Assembly (NCBI GenBank): GCA_947488175.1
Contig: CANKYO010000001.1
Span: forward strand, 124,001 to 188,000
DNA length: 64,000 nucleotides
Direction of reading: 5' to 3'
From: an uncultured Paracoccaceae bacterium
GTDB taxonomy: Bacteria; Pseudomonadota; Alphaproteobacteria; Rhodobacterales; Rhodobacteraceae
The position numbers and the translations under genes were made by a program. Below the pieces are notes generated by a model. The model was not told the origin of the DNA and ran no database searches. It saw only the letters and a program-made list of their open reading frames with translations. Below are positions 51,481 to 63,518 of this stretch, piece after piece (position 1 is the first letter of the stretch; each line of letters opens with the position of its first letter).

Positions 51481-52077
51481 TCAGGCGGAAACTGTGACCT
51501 GGCTGCGATCCCCGATGGCATATTTGCGCAAAACGGCTGCGTAAAGCTGGTGTTCGAGCGGCAAAAGCCGCGCGGCGAGTGTCTCGGGCGTGTCGTCAGG
51601 CTGGATCGCGATACGCGCCTGCCCCAGAACCGGGCCTCCATCCAGCTCTGCTGTCACCTCATGCACCGAACAACCATGTTCACTGTCGCCAGCTGCCAAG
51701 GCCCTGGCATTGGTGTGCAGCCCCTTGTATTTCGGCAGAAGCGACGGATGGACGTTCAGCATCTTGCCGTCCCACTTTTTGATGAACTCGGGTGTCAGGA
51801 TGCGCATGAAACCGGCCAGGCAGATGATATCCGGCCTGGCTGTCAACAGGGCCCTATGCAATTCAGCCTCAAACGCCGCTCGATCCTTGCCGAATGGTTT
51901 GTGGTCAATGGCGAGTGTGGGCACATTCAGCGCCCGCGCCTTGGCCAGCCCTGCCGCCTCTGGATCATTGGACAGCACCAGAACCGGACGCGCCGGATGA
52001 TCGCCACTCATGGATTTGACCAGCGACACCATGTTGGAGCCGCTGCCGGAAATCAGGATCGCAACCCTTTTGCTCAC
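51481..52077 (-). CDS. purN: Phosphoribosylglycinamide formyltransferase
   Basis: 198 residues from a GTG at 52077 that overlaps the purM stop (GTGA). [17 protein letters not shown] at the N-terminus, [35 protein letters not shown] with the catalytic Asn/His and [20 protein letters not shown]. Transfers a formyl group from 10-formyl-THF to GAR in purine synthesis. Confidence 0.96.
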   Translation of the reverse strand: MSKRVAILISGSGSNMVSLVKSMSGDHPARPVLVLSNDPEAAGLAKARALNVPTLAIDHKPFGKDRAAFEAELHRALLTARPDIICLAGFMRILTPEFIKKWDGKMLNVHPSLLPKYKGLHTNARALAAGDSEHGCSVHEVTAELDGGPVLGQARIAIQPDDTPETLAARLLPLEHQLYAAVLRKYAIGDRSQVTVSA

Positions 52078-53114
52078 AAAAGTGCGCCCTTGTAGCTGAC
52101 ACCGTCACCCTTGATGACGCTGCCAAGCCGATAAACCGTTTCGCCGGACCCGGTCAGATTTGCCATCAGATCATCGGCGTTGTCCGCGTCCACGACCAGC
52201 ACCATGCCAATGCCAGCGTTAAAGGTTTTCAGCAGCTCCGCCTCTGCCATACCGCCGGTTTCGGCCAGCCAGCCGAACACCGGGGGGAGTGTCCAGGCGC
52301 CCAAATCAATCTGCGCGCCAAGCCCCTCTGGCAGGACCCGCGGAAGATTTTCCGTCAACCCGCCGCCAGTGATATGGGCCAGCGCATGCACGCCCCCTGC
52401 CCTGACCGCCGCCAACGCCTGTTTGACATAGAGCCGGGTCGGGGCCAGCAGGGCCGCACCAAGGGTCGCATCGGCAAAGGGTGCGGGATCAGCCCATGTC
52501 AGCCCGGACAGATCGACGATCCGCCGCACCAGTGAATACCCGTTGGAATGCACACCGTCCGACGCCAGCCCCAGCAACACGTCGCCTTCAGCCACGTCGG
52601 CAGGCAGATCCGCGCCGCGTTCCATCGCACCCACCGCAAAACCCGCCAGATCGAAATCCCCATCGTGATACATGCCCGGCATCTCGGCCGTTTCACCACC
52701 GATCAGGGCACAGCCAGATGCGGCACACCCGGCCGCGATCCCTTCAATGATACGGATCGCCTGATCAAGCTCCAGCTTGCCGGTAGCAAAATAATCAAGG
52801 AAAAACAAAGGCTCCGCCCCTTGGCAGACCAGATCGTTGACGCACATGGCGACCAGATCGACGCCGATCGTGTCGACATTGCCCGTATCGATGGCAATCC
52901 GCAGCTTGGTGCCAACACCATCGGTGGCCGCCACAAGGATGGGGTCGACATATCCGGCACCCTTCAGATCGAACAGCGCGCCGAACCCGCCCAGTCCCGC
53001 CATAACGCCCGGACGGGCAGTGCGTTTGGTAGCCGGTTTGATGCGATCCACAAGGGTGTTGCCCGCGTCGATATCGACGCCTGCATCGGCATATGTCAGG
53101 CCATTTTTTGTCAT
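52074..53114 (-). CDS. purM: Phosphoribosylformylglycinamidine cyclo-ligase
   Basis: 346 residues. AIR synthase with [50 protein letters not shown] and [11 protein letters not shown], the usual blocks. Coupled to purN by a four-base overlap. The 287 bases upstream, up to the tRNA gene, hold no gene; they should carry the purMN promoter. Confidence 0.96.
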   Translation of the reverse strand: MTKNGLTYADAGVDIDAGNTLVDRIKPATKRTARPGVMAGLGGFGALFDLKGAGYVDPILVAATDGVGTKLRIAIDTGNVDTIGVDLVAMCVNDLVCQGAEPLFFLDYFATGKLELDQAIRIIEGIAAGCAASGCALIGGETAEMPGMYHDGDFDLAGFAVGAMERGADLPADVAEGDVLLGLASDGVHSNGYSLVRRIVDLSGLTWADPAPFADATLGAALLAPTRLYVKQALAAVRAGGVHALAHITGGGLTENLPRVLPEGLGAQIDLGAWTLPPVFGWLAETGGMAEAELLKTFNAGIGMVLVVDADNADDLMANLTGSGETVYRLGSVIKGDGVSYKGALL

Positions 53115-53401
53115 CGCGACACCCCGTTTTTCCGTTGGCGCTGCGATAGCGGATCAGGGGCATGGCCGCAAGAAGACATAAATAAAGTGTATTCTGTTGA
53201 GCGTTTGTTAATACTTTCACGGCAGAACTAACCGTGAGACGAAGCGCCCTCCTCAAGTTCTTGTCGGTCTCGCTGGTATAGGGGCGGCCGGCGTTTGGTT
53301 AGTCAGTATCTACTCCAGCGTCGCCGCCTCGTCATCATTCACACGAAAACCCATCCTGATCTTGACGGCCCGGCCCGGTCTGGTAGTGCAGGATATTGGA
53401 T

Positions 53402-53478
53402 GGGCCTGTAGCTCAATTGGTTAGAGCAGAGCGCTCATAACGCTTTGGTTGCGGGTTCAAGTCCTGCCGGGCCTACCA
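53402..53478 (+). tRNA. tRNA-Ile2 (anticodon CAU, lysidine-type)
   Basis: 77 bases with encoded CCA. Anticodon CAT at 53436-53438 in loop CTCATAA; T-arm GCGGG-TTCAAGT-CCTGC. The acceptor stem has C4-G69 and C5-G68, the pairs read by TilS, so C34 should become lysidine and the tRNA decode AUA as isoleucine. A simple scan would call it tRNA-Met. The pair at 1-72 is a G-U wobble. Confidence 0.85.
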
Positions 53479-53576
53479 TCCAGAACCCGTTTCAGTATAC
53501 GAATGCATACCACCTTTCCGTCCGCGAAGATTTGCGTTATGGGGGCGGCAGAATCCATGCAATGCGGAGGGACGAG

Positions 53577-54785
53577 ATGTCCAAGATCAAGGTAGAGAAC
53601 CCAATCGTCGAGATGGACGGGGATGAGATGACCCGGATCATCTGGGACTTCATCAAGAAAAAACTTATCCTGCCTTATCTGGATGTGGACCTGCTCTACT
53701 ACGATCTGGGTATCGAGGAACGCGACCGCACCGAGGACCAGATCACCATCGATGCTGCCGAAAAGACCAAAGAGGTCGGCGTCGCTGTCAAATGTGCGAC
53801 CATCACACCGGATGAAGCCCGGGTCGAGGAATTTGGCCTGAAAAAAATGTGGCGCAGCCCGAACGGCACCATCCGCAACATCCTGGGCGGTGTGGTTTTC
53901 CGCGCGCCGATCATTTGTAAAAACGTGCCGCGCCTTGTGCCCGGATGGACCCAACCGATTGTGATCGGACGTCACGCCTATGGTGACCAGTACCGTGCAA
54001 CCGACATGAAGTTCCCCGGCCCCGGCAAGCTTTCGATGAAATTTGTCGGCAACGACGGCGAAGTGATCGAACATGAGGTGTTCGATGCCCCCTCCTCCGG
54101 CGTCTACATGGGCATGTACAACCTTGATAAATCGATCGAGGATTTCGCCCGCGCATCCCTAAATTACGGTTTGAACCTCGGTTGGCCAGTCTATCTGTCC
54201 ACCAAGAACACGATCCTGAAACAGTATGACGGCCAGTTCATGCTGATCTTCCAGCGCATCTTTGAAGAAGAGTTCAAGGACAAGTTCGAGGCCAAGGGCA
54301 TCACTTACGAACACCGCCTGATCGACGATATGGTCGCCGCCGCGATGAAATGGTCGGGCGGCTTCGTCTGGGCCTGTAAAAACTATGACGGCGATGTGCA
54401 GTCCGACACGGTGGCGCAAGGCTTCGGTTCGCTTGGTCTGATGACCTCGCAGTTGATGACCCCCGATGGGAAGATTGTTGAGGCCGAGGCCGCGCACGGC
54501 ACCGTTACCCGTCACTACCGCCAACACCAGGCGGGCAAGGCGACATCGACCAACTCGATCGCGTCGATCTTTGCATGGACTGGCGGGCTCAAGCACCGTG
54601 CCAAGCTGGATGACAATGCCGAGCTGATGAAATTTGCCGACACGCTGGAAAAGGTCATCGTTGACACGGTCGAAAGTGGCCACATGACCAAGGATCTGGC
54701 CCTGCTTGTTGGCCCCGATCAGCAATGGCTGACCACCGAAGGGTTCCTTGAAAAAATCGACGAAAACCTGAACGCGGCGATGTAA
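53577..54785 (+). CDS. icd: NADP-dependent isocitrate dehydrogenase
   Basis: 402 residues from ATG 53577, with GGAGGGA five bases upstream. A longer in-frame opening runs back into the tRNA and is not used. The eukaryote-like IDH family: [22 protein letters not shown], the substrate loop [16 protein letters not shown], and the [15 protein letters not shown] block for NADP. Converts isocitrate to 2-oxoglutarate in the citric acid cycle. A terminator follows 22 bases after the stop. Confidence 0.96.
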   Translation: MSKIKVENPIVEMDGDEMTRIIWDFIKKKLILPYLDVDLLYYDLGIEERDRTEDQITIDAAEKTKEVGVAVKCATITPDEARVEEFGLKKMWRSPNGTIRNILGGVVFRAPIICKNVPRLVPGWTQPIVIGRHAYGDQYRATDMKFPGPGKLSMKFVGNDGEVIEHEVFDAPSSGVYMGMYNLDKSIEDFARASLNYGLNLGWPVYLSTKNTILKQYDGQFMLIFQRIFEEEFKDKFEAKGITYEHRLIDDMVAAAMKWSGGFVWACKNYDGDVQSDTVAQGFGSLGLMTSQLMTPDGKIVEAEAAHGTVTRHYRQHQAGKATSTNSIASIFAWTGGLKHRAKLDDNAELMKFADTLEKVIVDTVESGHMTKDLALLVGPDQQWLTTEGFLEKIDENLNAAM

Positions 54786-54807
54786 TCCTGCAACGATTGT
54801 TCAGAAA

Positions 54808-54835
54808 AGGCGGCCCTGTCATGGGCCTCCTTTTT
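54808..54835 (+). terminator. Rho-independent terminator after icd
   Basis: AGGcGGCCC, TGTCAT loop, GGGCC-TCC, then TTTTT. Short stem with one bulge and a clear T-run, 22 bases behind the icd stop. Confidence 0.85.
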
Positions 54836-54888
54836 GTTGTCAATTCGCTGGTTCACGTGATCCGGAACATCGCAACCGAAATGATCCT

Positions 54889-55521
54889 ATGACCCAATAC
54901 GAATTTACTGATCTTTCCGGCCCGGGGCGGCGCGCCATCTGGGCAACAAGCGCTTATGCCTGTGCCCAGCTGGGCCTTTCGGCCGCGCATGTGTACCAAA
55001 ACGCCGTGATCCGCCGCTACATCTCCGGCACCGCCGATGATGCGGCCTTGTTGCAAAGCGACAACGTTGTCGGAATGACGTCAATTGTCTTTCTTCTGCT
55101 GCTCATTCTCGTTTTCATCGTGAACGGGCGCTTTATCTATCTGGCAAGTCGGAATGCAGCAGTCATGACACCTGACAGCCAGGCGATCACCCCCGGATGG
55201 GCTGTCGGTTGGTTCGCGGTCCCTATTGCCAATTTCTGGATGCCCTACAAAGCGATGAAAGAGACCTGGCTGCGGACGTTTAAGACGACAGATACGGTTC
55301 CGGGATGGTTTGTCATATGGTGGCTCAGCTGGGTGGCCATGAATATAGTCGATCAGGTTCTTGGCCGTATGTCGCCACCAAACAACCTGCCCGACTACAT
55401 CGGCTATAATCAGGCCTTTATCGTCTCAGGTGTTCTTTGGCTGATCCCCGCCTACCTTTTCCTTCGGATCATCCGCATCCTCAAAGAGGCCAAACACAAC
55501 CCTGCCGAGGTTTTTGCCTAG
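54889..55521 (+). CDS. DUF4328 membrane protein
   Basis: 210 residues with about five membrane segments (around 18-38, 58-82, 100-118, 140-158 and 172-195). The GWAVGWFAVPIANFWMPYKAMKETW stretch is the DUF4328 signature. No known function. The upstream region lacks a clear ribosome-binding site. It is isolated between icd and typA. Confidence 0.82.
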   Translation: MTQYEFTDLSGPGRRAIWATSAYACAQLGLSAAHVYQNAVIRRYISGTADDAALLQSDNVVGMTSIVFLLLLILVFIVNGRFIYLASRNAAVMTPDSQAITPGWAVGWFAVPIANFWMPYKAMKETWLRTFKTTDTVPGWFVIWWLSWVAMNIVDQVLGRMSPPNNLPDYIGYNQAFIVSGVLWLIPAYLFLRIIRILKEAKHNPAEVFA

Positions 55522-55629
55522 GTCTAGGTCGTTTTACTTTGCGTCCTGCGTGTTCGTGTCAGTTTGGGACTAGCCATTCGCCCCGCCTCGCGTTATCCGC
55601 GCCGCAACTTATCCCTAAAGGCTGATCCC

Positions 55630-57447
<1,818 letters not shown>

Positions 57448-57453
57448 GCGGCA

Positions 57454-57499
57454 CAAAGTTTCGCAGAAACTTTGGCAACAGACTTTCCTCGAAAGTCTG
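57454..57499. repeat. Twin hairpins between typA and the MOSC gene
   Basis: Two perfect 9-bp stems with three-base loops, four bases apart: CAAAGTTTC-GCA-GAAACTTTG (57454-57474) and CAGACTTTC-CTC-GAAAGTCTG (57479-57499). They share the core G(A/T)AA(A/C)-type halves and fill the whole gap between convergent genes. Likely a bidirectional transcript end or a repeat unit. No T-run is present. Confidence 0.7.
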
Positions 57500-57500
57500 G

Positions 57501-57950
57501 CTACGCCGGTGTCATCGGATCACCAAGCGACACGTTCCCGGGCGCAACGACCGACGCATACCAGCCACCGTGACCGCGCATTGCGTTGTAACCACCCAGC
57601 CCCAATTCCTCTTCCATGCGCGAACATGGCGGGCATGGCCCTTCGATCTGCAACACCGCCTGCCCGACCTTGATACGTGATTTTCTAAGCGCATAAAGAT
57701 TGACGCCCGACACCATCAAGTTGCGCCGCAATTGTCCGGGCTGCACGCATTCGAGGCCAGCCAGACTTGCGATGACCTGCAGATGCTCCTGCTGGATCAG
57801 CGTCACAGCTCTTTTCCCGCCCGACGCATGATCACCGACCAACCCATTTTCGTCAATAAAAATAGAATTTTGACTGATCACTGCCTCTCTACGTGCCAGC
57901 CGCAGGCCGATCCAATCCAACCGACCGGGCTTCGCGTGCCGGGCCATCAT
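57501..57950 (-). CDS. MOSC domain protein
   Basis: 149 residues from ATG 57950; a TTG at 57971 overlapping the DUF1330 stop is also possible. MOSC features: GLVGDHASGGKRAVTLIQQEHL, LRRNLMVSGVNLYALRKSRIKVG and the Cys pair in EGPCPPCSRMEEELGLGGYNAMRGHGG. MOSC proteins bind the molybdenum cofactor or move sulfur; the substrate is unknown. Third in the alaS-DUF1330-MOSC unit. Confidence 0.85.
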   Translation of the reverse strand: MMARHAKPGRLDWIGLRLARREAVISQNSIFIDENGLVGDHASGGKRAVTLIQQEHLQVIASLAGLECVQPGQLRRNLMVSGVNLYALRKSRIKVGQAVLQIEGPCPPCSRMEEELGLGGYNAMRGHGGWYASVVAPGNVSLGDPMTPA

Positions 57951-57967
57951 TTTAGCCAGATTGCCCT

Positions 57968-58255
57968 TCAAGCGATCTCTTCTACGATGCTGAGTTCGCG
58001 CTGACTGGCGCCTTTGGCAAAGCTCAGCGCTTCCTGGTAAGCATCCGAATAGTAGCAGTCATGGGCCGCCTGCAGGCTTGGAAAGCGGGCCACCACATTG
58101 CGCGGCCTGTCCGGCCCTTCCAGCTGCTCATAGGTCCCGCCCCGCGCCAGAAAGACGCCGCCGTGATCGGCTATGGCGCCCGTTGCCCGTTTGGCGTATT
58201 CGCCGTAGGCCGCTTCGTCCGTTACCTTGACATGTGCGATCCAAAGTGCGCTCAT
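57968..58255 (-). CDS. DUF1330 family protein
   Basis: 95 residues, a ferredoxin-like dimeric alpha/beta barrel protein: [38 protein letters not shown], then [29 protein letters not shown]. No known reaction. It overlaps the alaS stop by four bases. Confidence 0.9.
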   Translation of the reverse strand: MSALWIAHVKVTDEAAYGEYAKRATGAIADHGGVFLARGGTYEQLEGPDRPRNVVARFPSLQAAHDCYYSDAYQEALSFAKGASQRELSIVEEIA

Positions 58256-60909
58256 TTCAATTCCTCCAAGACTTTCCTTGCTGCTGCAATTGCGCCCTCG
58301 GCGTTGTCAGCCGATGCCCCACCACCCTGCGCCATATCCGGGCGACCGCCGCCGCCCTTGCCGCCCAATTCCGGGGTTGCGGCACGCAGGATATCCACAG
58401 CCGAGACCCGACCTGCCATATCATCCGTCACGCCTACAGCCACTGCAGCCTTACCGCCAGTATCGGCGATCAGCAGCACAGCACCGCTGCCCATCTGCGC
58501 CTTGATGTCGTCGATAAGAGACGGCAGGTCCTTTCCAGTCACTCCGGTCAGAACCTGCGCCTGAAAGGCGACGCCATTGATCACCTCTGATGGTGCGGTC
58601 TCTTTCGCGCCACCGCCCATAGCCAGTTCGCGGCGCAGTTGTGCGACTTCATTGGCAAGCGCCTTGCGTTCATCCAATAGCGCCTTCACCCGATCTGCAA
58701 CTTCCGTTGCGGGGGCTTTCAGAGCCAGCGCGGCCTGTGCCAGCCGGTGATCCTGTTCGCGCAGGTAATCAAGGGCTGCCTGCCCGGTCAGCGCCTCAAT
58801 CCGGCGCACCCCGGCGCTGGACGCACTGTCGCCCAGCGTCACAAAGGCCCCGATTTCACCCAATTGTTTGACATGGGTGCCACCGCAAAGCTCCAGAGAA
58901 TAGGTGTTACCATCGGTGCCCTTGCCAGAGCCAGGCTTGCGGCCCATGGACACCACGCGGACCTCGTCGCCGTATTTCTCACCAAAAAGCGCCTGTGCAC
59001 CCATGGCGCGGGCGTCATCGGGCGTCATGACCCGAGTTTCGACAGTATCATTCTGGCGGATGACTGCATTCACATCGCGCTCAATCTGTTCCAGCTTTTC
59101 AAGGCTCAGCGCCTTGTTATGACTGAAATCAAAGCGTAACCGGTCGGGGGCGTTCAGCGACCCGCGCTGCACCACGTGATCACCAAGCGCCTCGCGCAGC
59201 GCCTCGTTCAGCAGATGCGTTGCTGAATGGTTCGCCATGATCCTGCCCCGCCGCCCTGCATCCACAGCCAGTTCAGCGCCCTGCCCTTTGGCCAGCGCAC
59301 CATCTGTGACCTTCGCGATATGCACATGCAGGCCAGCGACCTTTTTCGTGTCCGTAATGTCTGCCGTGCCAGTTTCGGTCCTGATCGTCCCGGCATCGCC
59401 GACCTGACCGCCGGCCTCTGCATAGAAGGGCGACTGGTTCAGCACGATCTGGACAGAGCCGTCCGCCTTGTCGGTTTGCTCACCCTCCGCCACCAAGGCC
59501 ACGATCTGACCCTCTGCGGTCAGCGTGTCATAACCCAGAAAATCCGTTGTGCCATGCGTATCGGCGATGTCGAACCAGACGGCGCCATCGGCGGCCTCGC
59601 CGGTGCCGGACCACGCCGCGCGGGCCTTGGCCTTCTGTTCGGCCATGGCTGCCTCAAACCCGGCAGTATCAACGTCGCGCCCCTGTTCGCGCAGTGCATC
59701 CTGCGTCAAATCCAGCGGGAAACCATAAGTGTCATAAAGCTTGAACGCCGCCGCACCCGGCAGTGCCGCATCCTCTGGTAGCCCGGACAGCTCATCATCC
59801 AGCAGCTTCAAACCCCGGTCGAGGGTCTGTTTAAACCTTACTTCCTCGTTCAGAAGCGTCTCTTCAATCAGGCGCTGCCCCTGACCCAGTTCGGCGTAAG
59901 CAGCGCCCATCTGTTGCACCAGCGCGGGCACCAGTTGATGCATGACCGGATCCTTGGCACCCAGCAGATGCGCGTGGCGCATGCCGCGGCGCATGATGCG
60001 GCGCAGGACATAGCCGCGCCCTTCATTTGACGGCAAAACACCTTCGGCGATCAGGAAGGCGGTCGAGCGAAGGTGATCAGCGATGACCCTGTGATGAACA
60101 ATCAGATCATCATCGGTTCCGGTAGAGGTGGCATGGGCCGATGCATCAACCAGCGCCTTCATCAGATCCGTTTCAAAGACATTGTTGGTGCCCTGCAACA
60201 GCGACGAAATCCGCTCCAGCCCCATACCAGTGTCGATGGACTGATTGGGCAGTTCAGTTCGACTGCCATCCTCGAACTGCTCGTACTGCATGAAAACGAG
60301 GTTCCAGATTTCGATGAACCGGTCGCCATCCTCCTCGGGAGAACCCGGCGGACCGCCCCAGATATGATCGCCATGGTCAAAGAAAATCTCTGATGACGGG
60401 CCGCATGGCCCTGTCGGGCCCATCATCCAGAAATTGTCATCCGTGGCGATCCGAATGATCCGGTCATCGGACAATCCGGCGACCTTCTTCCAGATATCTG
60501 CAGCCTCATCATCTGTGTGATAAACTGTGACCAGCAACTTTTCCTTGGGGATTTCAAGCTCTTTGGTCAGCACCTCCCATGCATATGGAATGGCGGCTTC
60601 CTTGAAATAGTCGCCAAAGCTGAAATTGCCCAGCATTTCGAAAAACGTCAGGTGCCGGGCAGTGTAGCCCACGTTATCAAGGTCATTATGCTTGCCCCCG
60701 GCACGCACGCATTTCTGGCTGGTTGTAGCACGCGTATAATCGCGTGTTTCAGCCCCGGTGAACAGGTTCTTGAACTGCACCATCCCCGAATTGGCGAACA
60801 TCAGCGTCGGGTCATTGCGCGGCACCAGCGGGCTGGAGGCGACGACCTCGTGCCCCTGCTGGCCAAAGTAGTTCAAAAAGGTCGCGCGGATGTCAGCAAG
60901 GGAGGTCAT
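58252..60909 (-). CDS. alaS: Alanyl-tRNA synthetase
   Basis: 885 residues from ATG 60909; a longer frame runs back over the recA terminator and is rejected. The class II core starts with [24 protein letters not shown] and includes [13 protein letters not shown]. The editing domain has [16 protein letters not shown] (HxxxH) and CGGTHV. The C-terminal DHHA1 domain ends [12 protein letters not shown] and EVLEELK. It charges tRNA-Ala and the tmRNA described above. Downstream are DUF1330 and MOSC in the same unit. Confidence 0.96.
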   Translation of the reverse strand: MTSLADIRATFLNYFGQQGHEVVASSPLVPRNDPTLMFANSGMVQFKNLFTGAETRDYTRATTSQKCVRAGGKHNDLDNVGYTARHLTFFEMLGNFSFGDYFKEAAIPYAWEVLTKELEIPKEKLLVTVYHTDDEAADIWKKVAGLSDDRIIRIATDDNFWMMGPTGPCGPSSEIFFDHGDHIWGGPPGSPEEDGDRFIEIWNLVFMQYEQFEDGSRTELPNQSIDTGMGLERISSLLQGTNNVFETDLMKALVDASAHATSTGTDDDLIVHHRVIADHLRSTAFLIAEGVLPSNEGRGYVLRRIMRRGMRHAHLLGAKDPVMHQLVPALVQQMGAAYAELGQGQRLIEETLLNEEVRFKQTLDRGLKLLDDELSGLPEDAALPGAAAFKLYDTYGFPLDLTQDALREQGRDVDTAGFEAAMAEQKAKARAAWSGTGEAADGAVWFDIADTHGTTDFLGYDTLTAEGQIVALVAEGEQTDKADGSVQIVLNQSPFYAEAGGQVGDAGTIRTETGTADITDTKKVAGLHVHIAKVTDGALAKGQGAELAVDAGRRGRIMANHSATHLLNEALREALGDHVVQRGSLNAPDRLRFDFSHNKALSLEKLEQIERDVNAVIRQNDTVETRVMTPDDARAMGAQALFGEKYGDEVRVVSMGRKPGSGKGTDGNTYSLELCGGTHVKQLGEIGAFVTLGDSASSAGVRRIEALTGQAALDYLREQDHRLAQAALALKAPATEVADRVKALLDERKALANEVAQLRRELAMGGGAKETAPSEVINGVAFQAQVLTGVTGKDLPSLIDDIKAQMGSGAVLLIADTGGKAAVAVGVTDDMAGRVSAVDILRAATPELGGKGGGGRPDMAQGGGASADNAEGAIAAARKVLEELK

Positions 60910-60983
60910 GACAAGGTTCTCATTGGATTGCGTTAGGCCGGAGAAATAGCCCTGCACCCGCACACTGTCCACAGCCAACGCAA

Positions 60984-61010
60984 AAAGGGTGCCGCAACGC
61001 AGCACCCTTT
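60984..61010 (-). terminator. Terminator after recA
   Basis: On the minus strand AAAGGGTGC, 9-base loop, GCACCCTTT followed by TTGCG (five T in all). It lies 60 bases after the recA stop and 75 bases ahead of alaS. Confidence 0.88.
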
Positions 61011-61071
61011 CTCCGGAGTATTCTTCACCGCATTGCGGTGCGGGCGTTTCAGCAGTCGCCGTCTGCGTGCC

Positions 61072-62154
61072 TTAAACCTCGACCAGGTCGTCATCCCCAT
61101 CGTCCATCCCGCCTTCTGGAAGATCAAAATCCAGACCATGGGCGGCCCTGATCTTGTCTTCGATCTCATGCGCGATATTGGGGTTTTCTTTCAGGAACAG
61201 CTTGGAGTTTTCACGCCCTTGCCCGATCCGTTCATCGCCATAGCTGAACCAGGCACCCGATTTCTCGACCACACCAGCCTTGACCCCAAGGTCCAGCAAT
61301 TCACCGGTCTTCGAAATCCCTTCGCCATACATGATGTCGAATTCCACCTGCTTGAAAGGCGGGGCCACCTTGTTCTTGACCACTTTCACGCGTGTGGCAT
61401 TACCAACCACCTCATCACGGTCCTTGATCGCACCGATCCGGCGGATATCGAGCCGGACAGAGGCGTAGAACTTCAAAGCATTCCCGCCGGTGGTTGTTTC
61501 CGGAGACCCGAACATCACACCGATCTTCATCCGGATCTGGTTGATAAAGATCACCATACAGCCAGAGCGGTTGATCGACCCGGTCAACTTGCGCATCGCC
61601 TGACTCATCAGGCGGGCATGCACACCGACGCTGCTGTCGCCCATATCGCCTTCAAGCTCCGACTTTGGCGTCAGGGCCGCGACGGAATCGACAATCACCA
61701 TGTTGACCGCACCGGAGCGCACCAGCGTGTCAACAATTTCCAACGCCTGTTCGCCTGTGTCGGGCTGAGAAATGAGCAATTCATCCAGATTCACGCCCAG
61801 TTTCTTGGCATATTGCGGGTCCAGCGCATGTTCGGCGTCAACAAACGCGCACACGCCGCCTTTTTTCTGTTCTTCAGCAATCGCATGCAGGGTCAGCGTG
61901 GTCTTACCGGACGATTCAGGCCCGTAAATCTCGATCACCCGGCCCTTGGGCAAACCACCGATTCCCAACGCAATATCCAGACCCAGCGAACCGGTCGATG
62001 TCGCCTCGATATCGGCCATCTGGTTTTGACCGCCGAGCTTCATGATAGAGCCCTTGCCGAACTGCCGTTCGATCTGTGCCAGCGCGCTTTCCAGCGCCTT
62101 TTCCTTATCCGCGGTCTTCTTGTCAGTCATTTTGAGGAGTTCTGCCGTTGCCAT
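61072..62154 (-). CDS. recA: Recombinase RecA
   Basis: 360 residues from ATG 62154 (AAGGACAGGAAAT upstream; an in-frame start 13 codons earlier is rejected). Walker [12 protein letters not shown] at 78-88, Walker B in [17 protein letters not shown]2 loop [25 protein letters not shown]-dependent strand exchange and LexA cleavage. A GTTC-N7-GTTC SOS box lies 50-64 bases upstream. Confidence 0.97.
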   Translation of the reverse strand: MATAELLKMTDKKTADKEKALESALAQIERQFGKGSIMKLGGQNQMADIEATSTGSLGLDIALGIGGLPKGRVIEIYGPESSGKTTLTLHAIAEEQKKGGVCAFVDAEHALDPQYAKKLGVNLDELLISQPDTGEQALEIVDTLVRSGAVNMVIVDSVAALTPKSELEGDMGDSSVGVHARLMSQAMRKLTGSINRSGCMVIFINQIRMKIGVMFGSPETTTGGNALKFYASVRLDIRRIGAIKDRDEVVGNATRVKVVKNKVAPPFKQVEFDIMYGEGISKTGELLDLGVKAGVVEKSGAWFSYGDERIGQGRENSKLFLKENPNIAHEIEDKIRAAHGLDFDLPEGGMDDGDDDLVEV

Positions 62155-62203
62155 ATTTCCTGTCCTTATTTCATGCGCCTTCAAGGGCGGCAATCACTGC
62201 TTT

Positions 62204-62218
62204 GTTCTTCTTGTGTTC
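62204..62218. promoter_or_regulatory. LexA (SOS) box of recA
   Basis: GTTC-TTCTTGT-GTTC, an exact match to the alphaproteobacterial LexA operator GTTC-N7-GTTC, 50 bases upstream of the recA ATG. The divergent sulfotransferase-like gene starts 130 bases on the other side. Confidence 0.85.
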
Positions 62219-62347
62219 TCATTGTTAATGAGATCAAAAAGAGAACATTGCAACTAAAATTTTCCTGTCTCAGCCTCTGCCAAGAGTGGTTAAAGAGTGG
62301 TTTATGCCCTAGAAAAGGTTCCAAGGCGGACGAAGGACACCGATCAA

Positions 62348-62956
62348 ATGCTTGTTTTCTGGAAGGAAAATCTTGTTCTGCTGGCTGTGCCCAAGACCGG
62401 ATCAACCGCGCTCGAAGGCGCGTTAGCCCCCCGCGCGTCGATGGTATTACGCGACCCGCCGCACCTGAAACATGCCCCTTGTTACCGCTACAAACGATTC
62501 CTCAAGCCGTTTTTCGTGCAGGCCGGCGGGCAGAAACCGGAACTGATGGCGGTGGTCCGCAACCCGATCGACTGGCTGGGCAGTTGGTGTCGCTATCGCA
62601 CACGCGACGACCTGATCGGCCATGAAAACTCCACCCGCAATGTCAGTTTCGATGATTTCGTTATGGAATACTGCAAAGGCCAGCCTGCCCCCTTTGCCAA
62701 TGTGGGATCACAGAACAAGTTCCTGCGGATCAACGATGGTGAGGTCGGCGTGCAGCATCTGTTCCAGTATGAGCAGTGGGACAAGGTGATCGGTTATCTG
62801 GAGGAGCGGCTGGAGATGACTATCACGCTGAAGCAGAAGAACGTGTCGCCAAAGATGGATTTGACTTTGTCGCCCGCTGTCGAGGCAAGGCTACGCGACA
62901 AACGCGCAGCGGAGTTTGAGGTGTGGGAGTTGGGGCGGAGGGAAATCTCTGGCTAG
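62348..62956 (+). CDS. Sulfotransferase-like P-loop protein
   Basis: 202 residues from ATG 62348. LVFWKENLVLLAVPKTGSTALEGAL has the phosphate-binding loop (VPKTGSTALE) of the PAPS-dependent sulfotransferase fold, and VVRNPIDWLGSWCRYR is the matching 3'-phosphate block. Similar proteins in Rhodobacteraceae have been labelled gamma-glutamyl kinase, which the motifs do not support. The acceptor is unknown. It is divergent from recA, whose SOS box lies between them. Confidence 0.75.
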   Translation: MLVFWKENLVLLAVPKTGSTALEGALAPRASMVLRDPPHLKHAPCYRYKRFLKPFFVQAGGQKPELMAVVRNPIDWLGSWCRYRTRDDLIGHENSTRNVSFDDFVMEYCKGQPAPFANVGSQNKFLRINDGEVGVQHLFQYEQWDKVIGYLEERLEMTITLKQKNVSPKMDLTLSPAVEARLRDKRAAEFEVWELGRREISG

Positions 62957-63006
62957 GCCCGGAATCCGCCCCCAAACTACATAATGGTTGCAGACCAATA
63001 GCCTGC

Positions 63007-63447
63007 CTAATCTTCCTTGTCTCGCGGTAACTCCGGAGGGACAATATAGCCTATGACTGCTGCAAAGGTAGCGGCTCCAAAAATCGCTATAACCGACGGC
63101 ACCTCAAAGTCGATGCCTTGTATAAGACTCAACAACAAACTGACAATCCCTGGTACAAAAATGCCGAAAAACAAGCTCACAGCGTTCTGCAAACGCGCGT
63201 GCAACTCATCATCAACGACCCAGTTGTGCTTGCGGCCTTGATCGGCCAAAGCACTGCCTGCCAACATGCCAACCCCAATGCTCAGGGACACTAATACGTA
63301 TGCCAAACCAGTAATGATCTGATACCGTTGACCTGTCAGGATCGGAGCGATGAAGACTGCAACGAAAATGAAGCCCAGAAACAGGCTAGCGAGTGTCCTA
63401 GAAAACCACTTGGAACGCTCGAGCTTCTTTATCACGGTCAATATCAT
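63007..63447 (-). CDS. Membrane protein of unknown function
   Basis: 146 residues from ATG 63447; a GTG at 63483 is an alternative, and neither has a strong ribosome-binding site. Four hydrophobic segments (about 18-35, 40-62, 85-105 and 112-130) with a charged loop at 63-80 (ADQGRKHNWVVDDELHAR) and a charged end PPELPRDKED. Unrecognised. It lies between two convincing genes with codon use a little less GC-rich than them, possibly a later arrival. Confidence 0.55.
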   Translation of the reverse strand: MILTVIKKLERSKWFSRTLASLFLGFIFVAVFIAPILTGQRYQIITGLAYVLVSLSIGVGMLAGSALADQGRKHNWVVDDELHARLQNAVSLFFGIFVPGIVSLLLSLIQGIDFEVPSVIAIFGAATFAAVIGYIVPPELPRDKED

Positions 63448-63518
63448 ACCCAAATCATAGAAGAGTGCATCATGACTGGCCACTCTTCACTGCAAGTCCG
63501 TGTCGGAAGCAGGCTACA

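Noticed and set aside
53445-53576. N-terminal extension of icd into the tRNA
   Set aside because: The extra residues are coded by the tRNA 3' half and spacer; the ATG at 53577 has a good ribosome-binding site and fits the family start.
61033-62625. 530-residue plus-strand open frame opposite recA
   Set aside because: Antisense to recA and its terminator and running into the sulfotransferase-like gene in another frame; no motif.
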